A stretch of 36,023 nt of DNA from an uncultured Dialister sp. (GCA_934216155.1 CAKQBK010000013.1:1-36023), one strand, 5' to 3'. Shown: positions 7,738 to 16,438, counted from the stretch's first letter. Program-made: numbers and translations. The notes: generated by a model not told the origin, from the sequence alone.

Positions 7738-7905
7738 CATGGAACAATTTAATATGTACAGCTATAAGAAACAGATTTTTTACTACATGCGGGAAGCATT
7801 AACGACTGATATGGTTTATGACAAAATACGGCTGCTAAGTGATATGAAATATAAGCACAGCTTATTTTGGAAGTGTTGATACTCCCGGATAGCTGTGCTT
7901 TTTAA
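7738..7905 (+). ncRNA. Candidate ~165-nt small RNA or leaderless mini-gene
   Basis: A good promoter (7703-7731) and a hairpin terminator (7853-7905) bracket a short transcript. Inside lies a 46-codon frame from ATG 7739 to TGA 7877-7879 (MEQFNMYSYKKQIFYYMREAL..., ending KHSLFWKC). The predicted start point falls within a base or two of that ATG, leaving no room for a ribosome site. It would therefore be translated leaderless or not at all. The terminator's first arm lies inside the frame, which favours an RNA role. No known RNA family recognised. Confidence 0.45.
7853..7905 (+). terminator. Terminator of the short transcript
   Basis: Perfect 10-bp arms AAGCACAGCT (7853-7862) and AGCTGTGCTT (7891-7900), a 28-base loop, then a T-rich tail (TTTAATTTCTTTC). 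The long loop makes it weaker than a canonical terminator. Confidence 0.6.
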
Positions 7906-7974
7906 TTTCTTTCGATGGAGGTAAGAAAGAAATGGTTGGTTTGGTTGTATTTTAGGTATAAGGAGTAGATGACG

Positions 7975-8523
7975 ATGATGAAAAAGATTATGGCATTTGT
8001 ATTGGCTTTGTTTGCAGTGGTTTCTTTTGCCGGTTGCGGTAAGAGTTTTGAAGGATATTACGTAGGGGAGGCATTGGAAAACGATGGGCCCTATACGTAT
8101 GTCATGGAGGTCAAACCAAATCAGGGAAGTAAGGGATATATGCTTTCTGTTTACCGAGCAGAGTACAGTGAGTATTTGAATACCGTAGGAAGAAGAACCT
8201 ATGGCGGTACTTCTAAGTACAAGTATAGTTTGATTGAGACTTTCCAGGTAACGGACCCAAAGGATAGTGGGGTGCTGCATGCTAACCTGATGGGAATGCC
8301 TATTGATTTTTCCGTCGATAAAGAAGGAAATATTGTAGATAAATCCGGCTTTACTACTAGCACATTGCGTCAGCAGGTTCGGACTTACAAGAAGAAGGAT
8401 GGATTCAAAGAAGAAGATTTGAAAGCCGATCTGCAGAAGCGTGCCATGGAATATTATAAAAAGAAATATAATACAGGTAAGTATTCTACTTTGAATGAAG
8501 AATCTATCAAGTTTGAAGGGTAA
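7975..8523 (+). CDS. Putative lipoprotein, unknown function
   Basis: A protein of about 182 aa beginning MMKKIMAFVLALFAVVSFAGCGKS. The short basic-hydrophobic leader ending FAGC is a plausible lipobox (Phe at -3 is less usual), so the mature protein would be lipid-anchored at its N-terminal cysteine. The mature part is polar with alternating strands and ends in a Lys-rich helix. AGGAG at 7961-7965 is 9 bases before ATG 7975, the best-spaced of three in-frame ATGs (7969, 7975, 7978). It ends 13 bases before the 190-aa gene, so the two are almost certainly co-transcribed, making it a possible envelope component of the large-ATPase locus. No family recognised. Confidence 0.75.
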   Translation: MMKKIMAFVLALFAVVSFAGCGKSFEGYYVGEALENDGPYTYVMEVKPNQGSKGYMLSVYRAEYSEYLNTVGRRTYGGTSKYKYSLIETFQVTDPKDSGVLHANLMGMPIDFSVDKEGNIVDKSGFTTSTLRQQVRTYKKKDGFKEEDLKADLQKRAMEYYKKKYNTGKYSTLNEESIKFEG

Positions 8524-8536
8524 GGGAGCAGTTACT

Positions 8537-9109
8537 ATGACGCAAAGGATGGAAGATGTATTGAATCAGCCAAGGGTAGCAGCTTGGATTATTAAGGGAT
8601 TAGTCAAGGAATGTAATCGCTTATCTGTAGATGAAATCATGGATGTGTATATTCCTAAAACGCACCGCTGGGTATCCTCCGGATCCCCTGATTCTTCTTG
8701 GGTGAAAAAGTGCCGGGTTATGGACATGGATGTGCCTTTGAATGTGAATCTCGAGGATTTAAGTCCGGAAGAAGCTTCTGTTTATGATAAGGTTCGTTCT
8801 CAACTACTTTATTTGAATGCAGATTTCTATGCGGTCTGTGCAGAGGATATGCGAAGAGGATTTAGAATTACCTTTGATTTTTCCAAGGAGTTAGATGTTT
8901 CTTATGTGGAAGATCATACCCTTGTTATTCGGGTAGGGGAAAACGAGATAGAAGTTCCATCACAATGGGATTTTGCTCATCTGGTAACAATTCATGTAGG
9001 AAATAGAACAGAGGATACGGCTCCGGAGTATCTTAAAATGTTAACCGAATTGTACCGTGTTTTCTCCTCTTTTGAAGTACTTGAAAACACCTTTGGCATT
9101 AGGGTATAA
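8537..9109 (+). CDS. Hypothetical 190-aa protein upstream of the large ATPase
   Basis: A soluble protein starting MTQRMEDVLNQPRVAAWIIKGLVKE. ATG 8537 has AAGGGAG at 8522-8528, which overlaps the stop of the lipoprotein gene. Its middle (SWVKKCRVMDMDVPLNVNLEDLSPEEASVYDKVRSQLLYLNADFYAV) and beta-rich C-terminal half (GFRITFDF, VSYVEDHTLVIRVGENEIEVP, HLVTIHVGN) suggest a compact alpha/beta fold, but I recognise no domain or catalytic motif. It is followed after 134 bases by the 1789-aa ATPase in the same direction with no terminator between. A role as accessory or adaptor of that ATPase is inferred only from position. Confidence 0.72.
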   Translation: MTQRMEDVLNQPRVAAWIIKGLVKECNRLSVDEIMDVYIPKTHRWVSSGSPDSSWVKKCRVMDMDVPLNVNLEDLSPEEASVYDKVRSQLLYLNADFYAVCAEDMRRGFRITFDFSKELDVSYVEDHTLVIRVGENEIEVPSQWDFAHLVTIHVGNRTEDTAPEYLKMLTELYRVFSSFEVLENTFGIRV

Positions 9110-9243
9110 GTAAGAATTAATCTGTTAGAATGACATGAAATTTTCTATATGTATTTTTCTTAAAGGTTGTAGAGAAAAAGGACTAAATCATGTAAGATAA
9201 ATACATGGATGTTAACGAAATGTGAAGCGATAGGAGGTTAAAA

Positions 9244-12200
9244 ATGGAAGAACACGCGAAAGGGTATACTGAGTTACAAGAGTTATGTGGAAAGTTATCT
9301 ACGTTTAGAAAAAATACCGCGGATTGTGCGGAGAAACTTCTTTCTGAGCTGACGGAAGATAAATGGATTGAAAAATCGCTCTTAAATTCTTTGTCTACAG
9401 CAGCGAAAGAAATGGAAGAGCTCCAGGATTCTCTGCTAAATTCTTTGGCGGTTCGCAATATTCAAGCCGGGGCTACTTTGTCACAGGCTCATGATGCCAT
9501 TTCCGATTGGGATAAGAAGGAACTGGCTAAGTCTATTGCTGCAGAAATCGGAACGGTGTTAAAGAAGGTTTGCTCTCTCCAATATGTAGGAGAAGAGGAA
9601 GGTGTCAAAGAGGATTTATCCGCTATTCAGAAGGAAGCATCTTCTCTTTTGCAAGATTTAGAACACTATGAAGCCCATCAGGAACGGATTGATGCTATGA
9701 AGAAGCTGATTTCCTGGGTGGATTCCGGTAAGCCTTTAACGTTCACTGAAGGTGCGCTTTGCAATACACTTTTTGGATTCAACCTGTTTTTTGCTATCAA
9801 TGCCAAGCAGCTGGTATTTGGGAAGGAACCGGTAATGGTGCCTGAAAAGCAGGAAAAGGAAGTTACGGTAGAACCAACACCGGTAGAATCCGCTCCTGTA
9901 GAATCGATTCCGGTAACGCCCGAACAAACCGTGGAAAAAGTTAAAATGGATTGGGATATTCCGGAATCTGAATTTTATGATGGCAGTTTAACCGTGGAAG
10001 GTAATCCGGTCAAAGCAAAATGGACCAAGAGTGCCACCAAGTTTAAGAATGAACTGGAAAATGCTACCAGAGGAATGACGGATAATGTACTCCGGGTAAT
10101 TGCCATGTTACAGCAAAATATGGTATTTAATCCGGAACATTATAAGAAAGAGTGCTGCAAGACACCAAGGGATATGGATATTTTCTCCCGTGCCATGGAA
10201 CGAGTCTATAGTTTGGGACTTTCCAAAAAGATTCGTTTTTGGGGAAGCGAAATGTACACCTTGAACAGAGATGTACTGGATCTTTATAAAACAGACACAC
10301 TCAAGAAAATGGTTCCGGCCAAGAAACCCATTATGCTTCACGAGGAAAATATTCCTGATGTATGGTTTGCTCGCGATCTGATAAAAATGGCTCTGTTAAA
10401 CCAGTTACATGAAAAATATCCGGATTTCTTGATTGATGATGTCAGCCCGGCCAGCGTAGGAAAACCGGCTAATATGTATCGAGTTCCTGTAGGTAAAAAT
10501 AAGCTCCTAAATGCCGGTATTTTAGTTCCTATCTTTACAAAGGAACATTTGGAAGAAGAGCTTGCTGCTGTAGAAGACCTCCTTTCAGAAGCCGAAAAAG
10601 AGGAAACCAATCTGTTTGTAATTGCCAAAACAAAAGCAGATCGACTTTATTGGGAAGAAAAGGTAAAAGCCCGTGATATTTTCCGTCTCATGATTTGTAG
10701 TTTGGATGAAACAGACGGAGGGCTGAACCCTGTTGATGTTGAACATGCTTTGGCGTACTCGGTAGAGGAAGAGGAACCGGTCAAAGAAGAAACGGTTGTA
10801 GAAGAAAAGCCTGCTCAGGTAGAAGAACCTGTCAAAGTAGAAGAACCCGTTAAGGTTGAAAAGCCGGTTAAGATTGAAGAGCCGACTCCGGAAGTAAAGC
10901 CAAAAGAGAACATGGCGCCTGCTAAGGTAGAAGAAGTCAAAGAAGAACCGGTAGAAGTAGAAGAACCGGTAGAAGTAGAAGAGCCGGTGGTGGTAGAGGA
11001 AAATAAAGAACCGGCTTCCGATATGATTGCTACCATTTCTTCTGAAATTCATAAGCATCATATTGCAGAAGGTATGCTGATGCTTCATGGTCTTGATATG
11101 CAAGAGCATTCCGATTGGTCTCGCCGTCTTCTGCGTGAAATTTCCTATGTCATGGGAGATCCGCTGTATCCACAGATCACTCCGAAAGAAGATGCATACA
11201 ATTACTGGAACTACACCATTGATGTACCCGGTATGGATGCAGAAAAGGCCAGAGATTACCTCAATGCAGCAGCTATGATTCGCTATTTCTTTAAGCCTTC
11301 TTACAATGAAGGGAATTGGCATTGGCAAAGCAATCAGGTCTGGAAACAGATTAGCGATGATTCTTCTAACAGTGCTTTGTTGGAAATTCCGGAAATAAAG
11401 AAGGTCATTTCTTTCTTCAATGCATTCCTTACCCGAAATGAAAAAGGTCTTGGCTGGTGCATGAGCGGAGACAGTAAAATTCAGGAACAGCATGAACAGC
11501 ATTTGGCATTTGCCACCAATGAAGTACGGAATATGTCGAAAAGACTCGGCCAAAAGAGACTGAAGCGCTTTAACCATGCACGTGTCATTAAAACCTATGA
11601 AAAGGTTTGCCGTGACAGCACATTGTCTCTGTTCTTGAGTTCGCCGGCTGACTTTAGCACTAAAGAAATTCTGGATTTCTGTAATTCTTTCGCAGAAGAA
11701 CCAATAACTACCGAGAATATTCTGGCTGATGAGGAATTAACATTTACCCCATCGGGTGCGAAACTGGATCAGTATATGGACGAAATCTGGGATTCCATCA
11801 AGGTAGATAAGAAACAGAATGACCATTTTCTGGGAACCGATAGAAGCAGTCTGAAATCTCTTCTGGTGAGTGCTTTTGAAGTATTGGGTAATTACATTTT
11901 TGCTCGTATTCGTGTAGAAAATAAATCTGAAGTAGCTATTGAAACTTCAGTAATTAGAAGGGCTTTGGAAGAAGCAGGAAAGCTCTGCACTGACCTTATC
12001 GGGCATTTACAGGATAAGACATCTAAGGATCCACTGGAAGAATTGTCTTTCTGTGCGCTTCGTTACCTGGTGAAATCACTGCTGAAATCTTTCAATACCA
12101 ATTACCAGCCGATGGAATTCTATGAACCATTCCTCTTAACCAACTATGTAGAACTGAATGAAAGATATCTCCCTATGATGGATTTCAATTACCGGTTACC

Positions 12201-14613
12201 GCAACTTAGCTTGTATAACCGTGTCAAAAAGCATGTGGAAATGATTGAGGAAAACCACCTGGTACCGGAAGAAGAATGTTATGAAACCATCAGAGACTCT
12301 GCTTATGAAGCCATGAACATGGGGACCTACAATCTTCTTTCCCAAAAGCTGGGGATTGATGGGCAGGATGTAAAGGAAGAAGACATTCAGACTGTTGGCA
12401 ATGAAAATCTGAAAAAGTACCTGGAAGATTTCAGAAGTGAACTGGAACTGGCCTACAATTATGGCAGGTTGACGCAGAAGAATGAAATTACATTCTATGA
12501 AGGATTGGCTGATTCCCTGATTGCCCATCTGAAGGAAACCAAAAACTATGGCCTCTTTGAATTATTTGCTACAACGGCAAATGATCAGATTGAAGAAACA
12601 TCCAAACCTCGTCAGAAGGAATTGACCGATCAGTTCCATGCTTTGGAAGAAATGCTTAAGAAAAAGATTGCAGATACCCATGAAACCTTCCTGGATTATC
12701 CCATCCTGGAAGATATCAGGAGATGTCTTGCCAATAAGAACTTCAGCGTAGCAGAAGACTACATGCGCCAGTGCCAGGATGGCAATCTGAAAGAAATTAA
12801 GAATCTTCTCGGCACAGAATCGGAAGAGTTCAAGCAGTTCATGGATTCTTACCAGGAATACTTTTCAATCTGTAGTAAGAATAAAAATAATGGTCTGGAT
12901 AAAACTTTGGACGATTGGTTCCCGACCAGAAGAAAAAACCGCAAATCGACGATGATGAACAGTATTGGTAAAGGGCAGATTGGATTTGCCAAAGAATGGG
13001 ATCGCCTTCTTTCTTCTACCGGTAGAACAACTCCGGAAACATTCTTGGAAATGCTGGGCTATCCAAAGGTTCTTTCTTCCGCTGTGACGGCCTACAGACA
13101 AACCAGCAATCGCACCGCCTATGATGTGAGCTTCAAAGGGGAACCGATGCAACAGAGTTCACATCCATTCAAGCAATTCGGAAGCGGTATCTATGATGAA
13201 GGGCTCCGAATCATTACCTTCCCCGGTGCTCATTCCCCGGACAATATCATCAACGAACTCAAAGCAGCCGGCGTGGAAAGAAACAAAGGCACCATCTGTC
13301 TTCTCGATGCTGCTATGCCATGGGCAGACCGCTGCAAACTCGCTATGCTCATGAAGTGCGATGAATTTATGTACAATGTGATTGTCATCGACAGAGTCAT
13401 GGCTCTCTATCTCTCTCAGTTCGCCAAACTGGAACGTGAAGATAAGATGATCAAGCTCTGTATGCCATTTGCCAATGCTACGCCATTCCAGGCCAAAGGC
13501 TTCATTCCACCGGAAATGTTCATTGGCCGCACCAAGGAACTGGCAGATATCCGCAATATGGATGGTCCAAATCTGGTCTATGGTGGTCGTCAGTTGGGGA
13601 AGAGTATCCTTCTCCGCCAAGTTTCTTTCCTGGATAATCATCCGGAACAAGGCCGGTATGCTTTCTATTTCGATATGAAGGACAAAGACGAAACGACCGT
13701 CCTGAAGGATATTTCCAGAAGACTGGAAAAAGAAAAGCTTATTACTAAGCCACTCACAGACTGGGAAGATTTTGCGAGCACCATGGATAGCATTATGGAT
13801 AAAGTAAAGCAGCTCATCCTTCTCATTGATGAAGCGGATGCATTCATTGTGGCTTCCAATAAGATTAAGGACAGACCGATTGAAGTACTGCGCATGACCC
13901 AGAACAATTTCCAGGGCCATTTCAAATTCGTTTTGGCCGGCCTTCATAATGTCATCCGCTATGACAAGAGTTCTCTGTCTTCCAATACGGTCTACGGACA
14001 GCTTGGACACATCAATATCAAGCCATTCGAATATACGGAAGCATCCGATCTGCTGCTTCGTCCGCTTTCTTACATGGGATTTTCCATTGAAAACCCGGAT
14101 ATCGTGAGCACCATCCTGGCTAAGACCAACTATTTCCCGGGCCTCATTCAGTATTACGGTTTGAAGCTTCTGGAATCGGTCAAGACTGCTTACCAGAAAC
14201 ATAACTTCAATCCAACCACCAATCCGCCTTATATTCTCAATGAAGTCTATCTCAAACATCTCATGGAAGATGATTCTTTCCTGAAAGAAATTGAAGAAAA
14301 GTTCATGATCACCCTCCGTGTAGATAAGGATGATGATAACTACTACTATCTCCTGACTTTAGGAATTGCTTATCTCTATGCCTCTGATGAAAAACCGGTT
14401 ACTCTTGAAAAGATTAAGGATATCCTCTCCGGTACTCGCATTGCTGAACTTTCCGATGACAAACTTTCGGCTCTTCTGGAAGAACTGGGAGAATTGAACG
14501 TTCTTCGCAAGGTAAACAACACAGAATACATTTTCAATCGTTATAGCTTCTACAGTATGCTTGGCGGTTCGGATAAAATTGAAAAGGCATTGAGTGAATA
14601 TGAAGACAGATAA
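9244..14613 (+). CDS. Giant STAND-like P-loop ATPase, candidate conflict/defence sensor
   Basis: A 1789-aa cytoplasmic protein with AGGAGG just before ATG 9244. The layout has five parts. Residues ~1-190 are helical with coiled-coil character. About 200-235 is a Pro/Val/Glu linker. A middle block ends in a second, longer linker (about 506-592) built from repeated VEEPV words. Residues ~600-1330 are a long helical region without recognisable motifs. The C-terminal ATPase opens with FIGRTKEL, has Walker A at 1447-1454 (G-G-R-Q-L-G-K-S), Walker B LILLIDEAD with D1529-E1530, and a final segment (~1690-1789) that looks like a winged helix. The FIGR opening and ATPase plus winged-helix order are typical of STAND-type switch NTPases. 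I associate the GGRQLGKS motif with very large conflict-type ATPases of other phyla, from memory. The next gene overlaps this one by 14 bases and encodes a HEPN-like protein. Sensor role inferred. Confidence 0.82.
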   Translation: MEEHAKGYTELQELCGKLSTFRKNTADCAEKLLSELTEDKWIEKSLLNSLSTAAKEMEELQDSLLNSLAVRNIQAGATLSQAHDAISDWDKKELAKSIAAEIGTVLKKVCSLQYVGEEEGVKEDLSAIQKEASSLLQDLEHYEAHQERIDAMKKLISWVDSGKPLTFTEGALCNTLFGFNLFFAINAKQLVFGKEPVMVPEKQEKEVTVEPTPVESAPVESIPVTPEQTVEKVKMDWDIPESEFYDGSLTVEGNPVKAKWTKSATKFKNELENATRGMTDNVLRVIAMLQQNMVFNPEHYKKECCKTPRDMDIFSRAMERVYSLGLSKKIRFWGSEMYTLNRDVLDLYKTDTLKKMVPAKKPIMLHEENIPDVWFARDLIKMALLNQLHEKYPDFLIDDVSPASVGKPANMYRVPVGKNKLLNAGILVPIFTKEHLEEELAAVEDLLSEAEKEETNLFVIAKTKADRLYWEEKVKARDIFRLMICSLDETDGGLNPVDVEHALAYSVEEEEPVKEETVVEEKPAQVEEPVKVEEPVKVEKPVKIEEPTPEVKPKENMAPAKVEEVKEEPVEVEEPVEVEEPVVVEENKEPASDMIATISSEIHKHHIAEGMLMLHGLDMQEHSDWSRRLLREISYVMGDPLYPQITPKEDAYNYWNYTIDVPGMDAEKARDYLNAAAMIRYFFKPSYNEGNWHWQSNQVWKQISDDSSNSALLEIPEIKKVISFFNAFLTRNEKGLGWCMSGDSKIQEQHEQHLAFATNEVRNMSKRLGQKRLKRFNHARVIKTYEKVCRDSTLSLFLSSPADFSTKEILDFCNSFAEEPITTENILADEELTFTPSGAKLDQYMDEIWDSIKVDKKQNDHFLGTDRSSLKSLLVSAFEVLGNYIFARIRVENKSEVAIETSVIRRALEEAGKLCTDLIGHLQDKTSKDPLEELSFCALRYLVKSLLKSFNTNYQPMEFYEPFLLTNYVELNERYLPMMDFNYRLPQLSLYNRVKKHVEMIEENHLVPEEECYETIRDSAYEAMNMGTYNLLSQKLGIDGQDVKEEDIQTVGNENLKKYLEDFRSELELAYNYGRLTQKNEITFYEGLADSLIAHLKETKNYGLFELFATTANDQIEETSKPRQKELTDQFHALEEMLKKKIADTHETFLDYPILEDIRRCLANKNFSVAEDYMRQCQDGNLKEIKNLLGTESEEFKQFMDSYQEYFSICSKNKNNGLDKTLDDWFPTRRKNRKSTMMNSIGKGQIGFAKEWDRLLSSTGRTTPETFLEMLGYPKVLSSAVTAYRQTSNRTAYDVSFKGEPMQQSSHPFKQFGSGIYDEGLRIITFPGAHSPDNIINELKAAGVERNKGTICLLDAAMPWADRCKLAMLMKCDEFMYNVIVIDRVMALYLSQFAKLEREDKMIKLCMPFANATPFQAKGFIPPEMFIGRTKELADIRNMDGPNLVYGGRQLGKSILLRQVSFLDNHPEQGRYAFYFDMKDKDETTVLKDISRRLEKEKLITKPLTDWEDFASTMDSIMDKVKQLILLIDEADAFIVASNKIKDRPIEVLRMTQNNFQGHFKFVLAGLHNVIRYDKSSLSSNTVYGQLGHINIKPFEYTEASDLLLRPLSYMGFSIENPDIVSTILAKTNYFPGLIQYYGLKLLESVKTAYQKHNFNPTTNPPYILNEVYLKHLMEDDSFLKEIEEKFMITLRVDKDDDNYYYLLTLGIAYLYASDEKPVTLEKIKDILSGTRIAELSDDKLSALLEELGELNVLRKVNNTEYIFNRYSFYSMLGGSDKIEKALSEYEDR

Positions 14614-15640
14614 CTGGTTAGAAGAAGAAAAAGGGGACATCTGGTGGAACCAGGTGTCCGGGCCTTTGGCCTATATGAATGAAATAACATCTAATGTACA
14701 GCAAGGAATTTCTACTGTCATTAAAGAATCCGATGTAGATAGCTTATTCTTTACCATCCTGGAAGATAAAATTCAGCAAATAGACAGCGGCTTCTACTTT
14801 GAAACATTCAAAGCAAGTGACTATGCCAATGAAATTGAATTCCAAAATGATTTGATTGCCCGTCTGGCGCCCAAATTTGTAAGAAAGCTTACCAGCCCTT
14901 ATAAAAGGCTGTACAGTGAGGGCCATCTGCAACATCGTTTCATCTACTTTGAAATAGATACCGATGCGCCATGGGTGATGAATGTCATGAAAGAAATCTG
15001 TCCATTGTCCTCTCAGGGAAATGGGGTATTCCTTTGTATTACCAAAGATACAGCTCCTTATGAAGGAATCAAGCACCTGAAAGTCTTAGATATTTCTTCC
15101 TACATTTCCATCTACAACCTGCAGTATTTTGCGATGCAATGCCTGGGAAATTTTGAAACCAGAGATTCTAAAGGCATGTATATCTCTCAGCTGGCTGCCA
15201 AACTATCCGACGTAAACGGGCTGGTATGTGCCAATTTGGCAAAACACTCCCTCTATTCCGATACGATGGACGTGTGTCAGGGGATGGATACGGACAAAGT
15301 GGAAAAAGCGGTCTGGGAAACACAGATTCAAATCTTCCTTCCTATCATTGAGGAAATTCGGCGCTATCTCATCCTTCATTATGCAGAAAAGATTCAGCAT
15401 CTCCTTCCTAAGAAAGATGAATTTGGACACGAGATTACAGATCCGACAGAAATGGAACTCCGTCATTTACAATATTATGGAAGAAAGAATAATAATACTT
15501 TCTTTGATCTTGCCGATGACGTATGGTTTAAAGAGGCCTATAATGCCAGAAATGAATTATCCCATTTAAAGATGTTAGACCGAAAAACCATGGATTCCCT
15601 TTTTGATATTGAATATGCGTTGAAAAGCCAACGGATTTAA
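14600..15640 (+). CDS. HEPN-domain protein, candidate RNase effector or partner of the ATPase
   Basis: A 346-aa protein. ATG 14600 lies 14 bases inside the ATPase gene, so translation is coupled. GTG 14594 is an in-frame alternative with AAAAGG six bases upstream. The N-terminal two-thirds have no recognised domain. The C-terminal helical part has WETQIQIFLPIIEEIRRYLILHYAEKI, a linker, then AYNARNELSHLKMLD, containing R317-N318-x3-H322. This matches the RNxxxH catalytic motif of HEPN ribonucleases, placed in a helix near the C-terminus as in Swt1-like HEPN proteins. HEPN proteins commonly act as abortive-infection or toxin RNases controlled by a partner. Coupling to a switch-type ATPase fits that, but neither activity nor regulation is shown. 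A purely structural HEPN is possible. A strong terminator follows directly, so this ends the operon. Confidence 0.75.
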   Translation: MKTDNWLEEEKGDIWWNQVSGPLAYMNEITSNVQQGISTVIKESDVDSLFFTILEDKIQQIDSGFYFETFKASDYANEIEFQNDLIARLAPKFVRKLTSPYKRLYSEGHLQHRFIYFEIDTDAPWVMNVMKEICPLSSQGNGVFLCITKDTAPYEGIKHLKVLDISSYISIYNLQYFAMQCLGNFETRDSKGMYISQLAAKLSDVNGLVCANLAKHSLYSDTMDVCQGMDTDKVEKAVWETQIQIFLPIIEEIRRYLILHYAEKIQHLLPKKDEFGHEITDPTEMELRHLQYYGRKNNNTFFDLADDVWFKEAYNARNELSHLKMLDRKTMDSLFDIEYALKSQRI

Positions 15641-15648
15641 TCGTTTGG

Positions 15649-15701
15649 AAAAGACTTTAGAAGACTTTAGAAACGTTTAGAAGTCTTCTAAAGTCTTTTT
15701 T
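15649..15701 (+). terminator. GACTTTAGAAG-family palindrome acting as terminator, copy 3
   Basis: Perfect 19-bp arms (15649-15667 and 15681-15699; arm AAAAGACTTTAGAAGACTT), a 13-base loop and a run of six T's. It starts 9 bases after the HEPN gene stop, so it closes the ATPase-HEPN operon. It shares its words with the palindromes at 5432 and 7403. Confidence 0.9.
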
Positions 15702-15726
15702 ACCAAAAGTAGATCAGAGGAATGAT

Positions 15727-16395
15727 ATGTATCAATTAGTAGAAAACTTAGAAGAATACAGAGAACACGCTGCCATTTGTAGAAAGCCACTTGAAAAAGT
15801 GGCAGAAAAGCTCCGAAAGGAGTTCCAAGTAAAAGCTACCGTACAACCTGTGGGAAGCTACAAACTCATTTTGATGCTAAAAGATGAAAAAGGCACCTAT
15901 TATGTGGATTACCACATTATATTAACAAAGAAGCCTATGCAGCTATATAAAGAGCCTAGAAAGCTACGCACATTCATTGATTCCAATATTCAAAACTATT
16001 GTAAAGCAAGAAAAGATACCATAAGGAAAAACAGTGCGACTAATCTTCGCTATACCTTAACAACGGCCAAAGGAGAGCGTTTTGTCTTAAATGTAGAGTT
16101 TTTATATAGGAATCACAGTAAGACCGGGTATATCCGACTCGTTTACAACAAAGAACAAAGAACCTATGGCTGGACCAATATGCCGGGAAACTGCGCCGAT
16201 ATAGCCACACGAATCCATCGAGTAGAGAAATACCGTCTCCAAGAAGAACTCCGTCAAAAATATCTGGATAGGAAGAATGCAGCATTAGAAGCGGGGGAGG
16301 ACTCATTATCTCTTCCTATGCTAAAGCAGGCCTGTGTCGAAACGTTACATTTACTGCATAAGAAAGACCTTACCAATACATCTCAAACATTGTGA
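15727..16395 (+). CDS. Nucleotidyltransferase-fold-like protein, paralogue 1
   Basis: A 222-aa protein, about 60% identical by eye to the product at 19649-20305. The order of elements resembles a Pol-beta/OAS-like nucleotidyltransferase: an N-terminal helix (EYREHAAICRKPLEKVAEKLRK), a strand plus GS turn (VQPVGSYKLILML), a D-bearing strand (YYVDYHIIL), a long basic helical middle, a second strand (RFVLNVEFLY), and a C-terminal helical region (RIHRVEKYRLQEELRQKYLDRKN). The canonical second acidic residue of the DxD pair is His, and the third acidic site reads NVE, so catalysis is doubtful. AGAGGA (15715-15720) precedes ATG 15727. It starts 26 bases after the terminator of the HEPN gene with no clear promoter of its own. 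The fold assignment is tentative. Confidence 0.7.
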   Translation: MYQLVENLEEYREHAAICRKPLEKVAEKLRKEFQVKATVQPVGSYKLILMLKDEKGTYYVDYHIILTKKPMQLYKEPRKLRTFIDSNIQNYCKARKDTIRKNSATNLRYTLTTAKGERFVLNVEFLYRNHSKTGYIRLVYNKEQRTYGWTNMPGNCADIATRIHRVEKYRLQEELRQKYLDRKNAALEAGEDSLSLPMLKQACVETLHLLHKKDLTNTSQTL

Positions 16396-16408
16396 TATTC
16401 ATTTTTCT

Positions 16409-16438
16409 TTGCGAATATGACACCAAAAAGAGTATAAT
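16409..16438 (+). promoter_or_regulatory. Promoter of the Flp-type pilin gene
   Basis: TTGCGA (16409-16414), 18-base spacer, perfect TATAAT (16433-16438), 46 bases before the start codon. Confidence 0.65.

Noticed and set aside
10585..11577. 330-codon minus-strand frame rich in Phe/Tyr/Arg
   Set aside because: Antisense of the VEEPV repeat linker, which turns into FYF-rich low-complexity sequence; not a gene.
13159..14259. Long open frame (366 codons) on the minus strand opposite the ATPase gene
   Set aside because: It is a shadow of the giant gene's codon bias; no ribosome site or domain, and the plus-strand frame contains clear ATPase motifs.
9244..15640. Reading the ATPase locus as BREX, with a 190-aa BrxB-like protein and a large ATPase
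   Set aside because: No PglX, PglZ, BrxL or BrxA nearby, and the ATPase is C-terminal in a 1789-aa protein, unlike BrxC. The N6-methyltransferase at 568 is 7 kb away inside its own repeat-bounded cassette.
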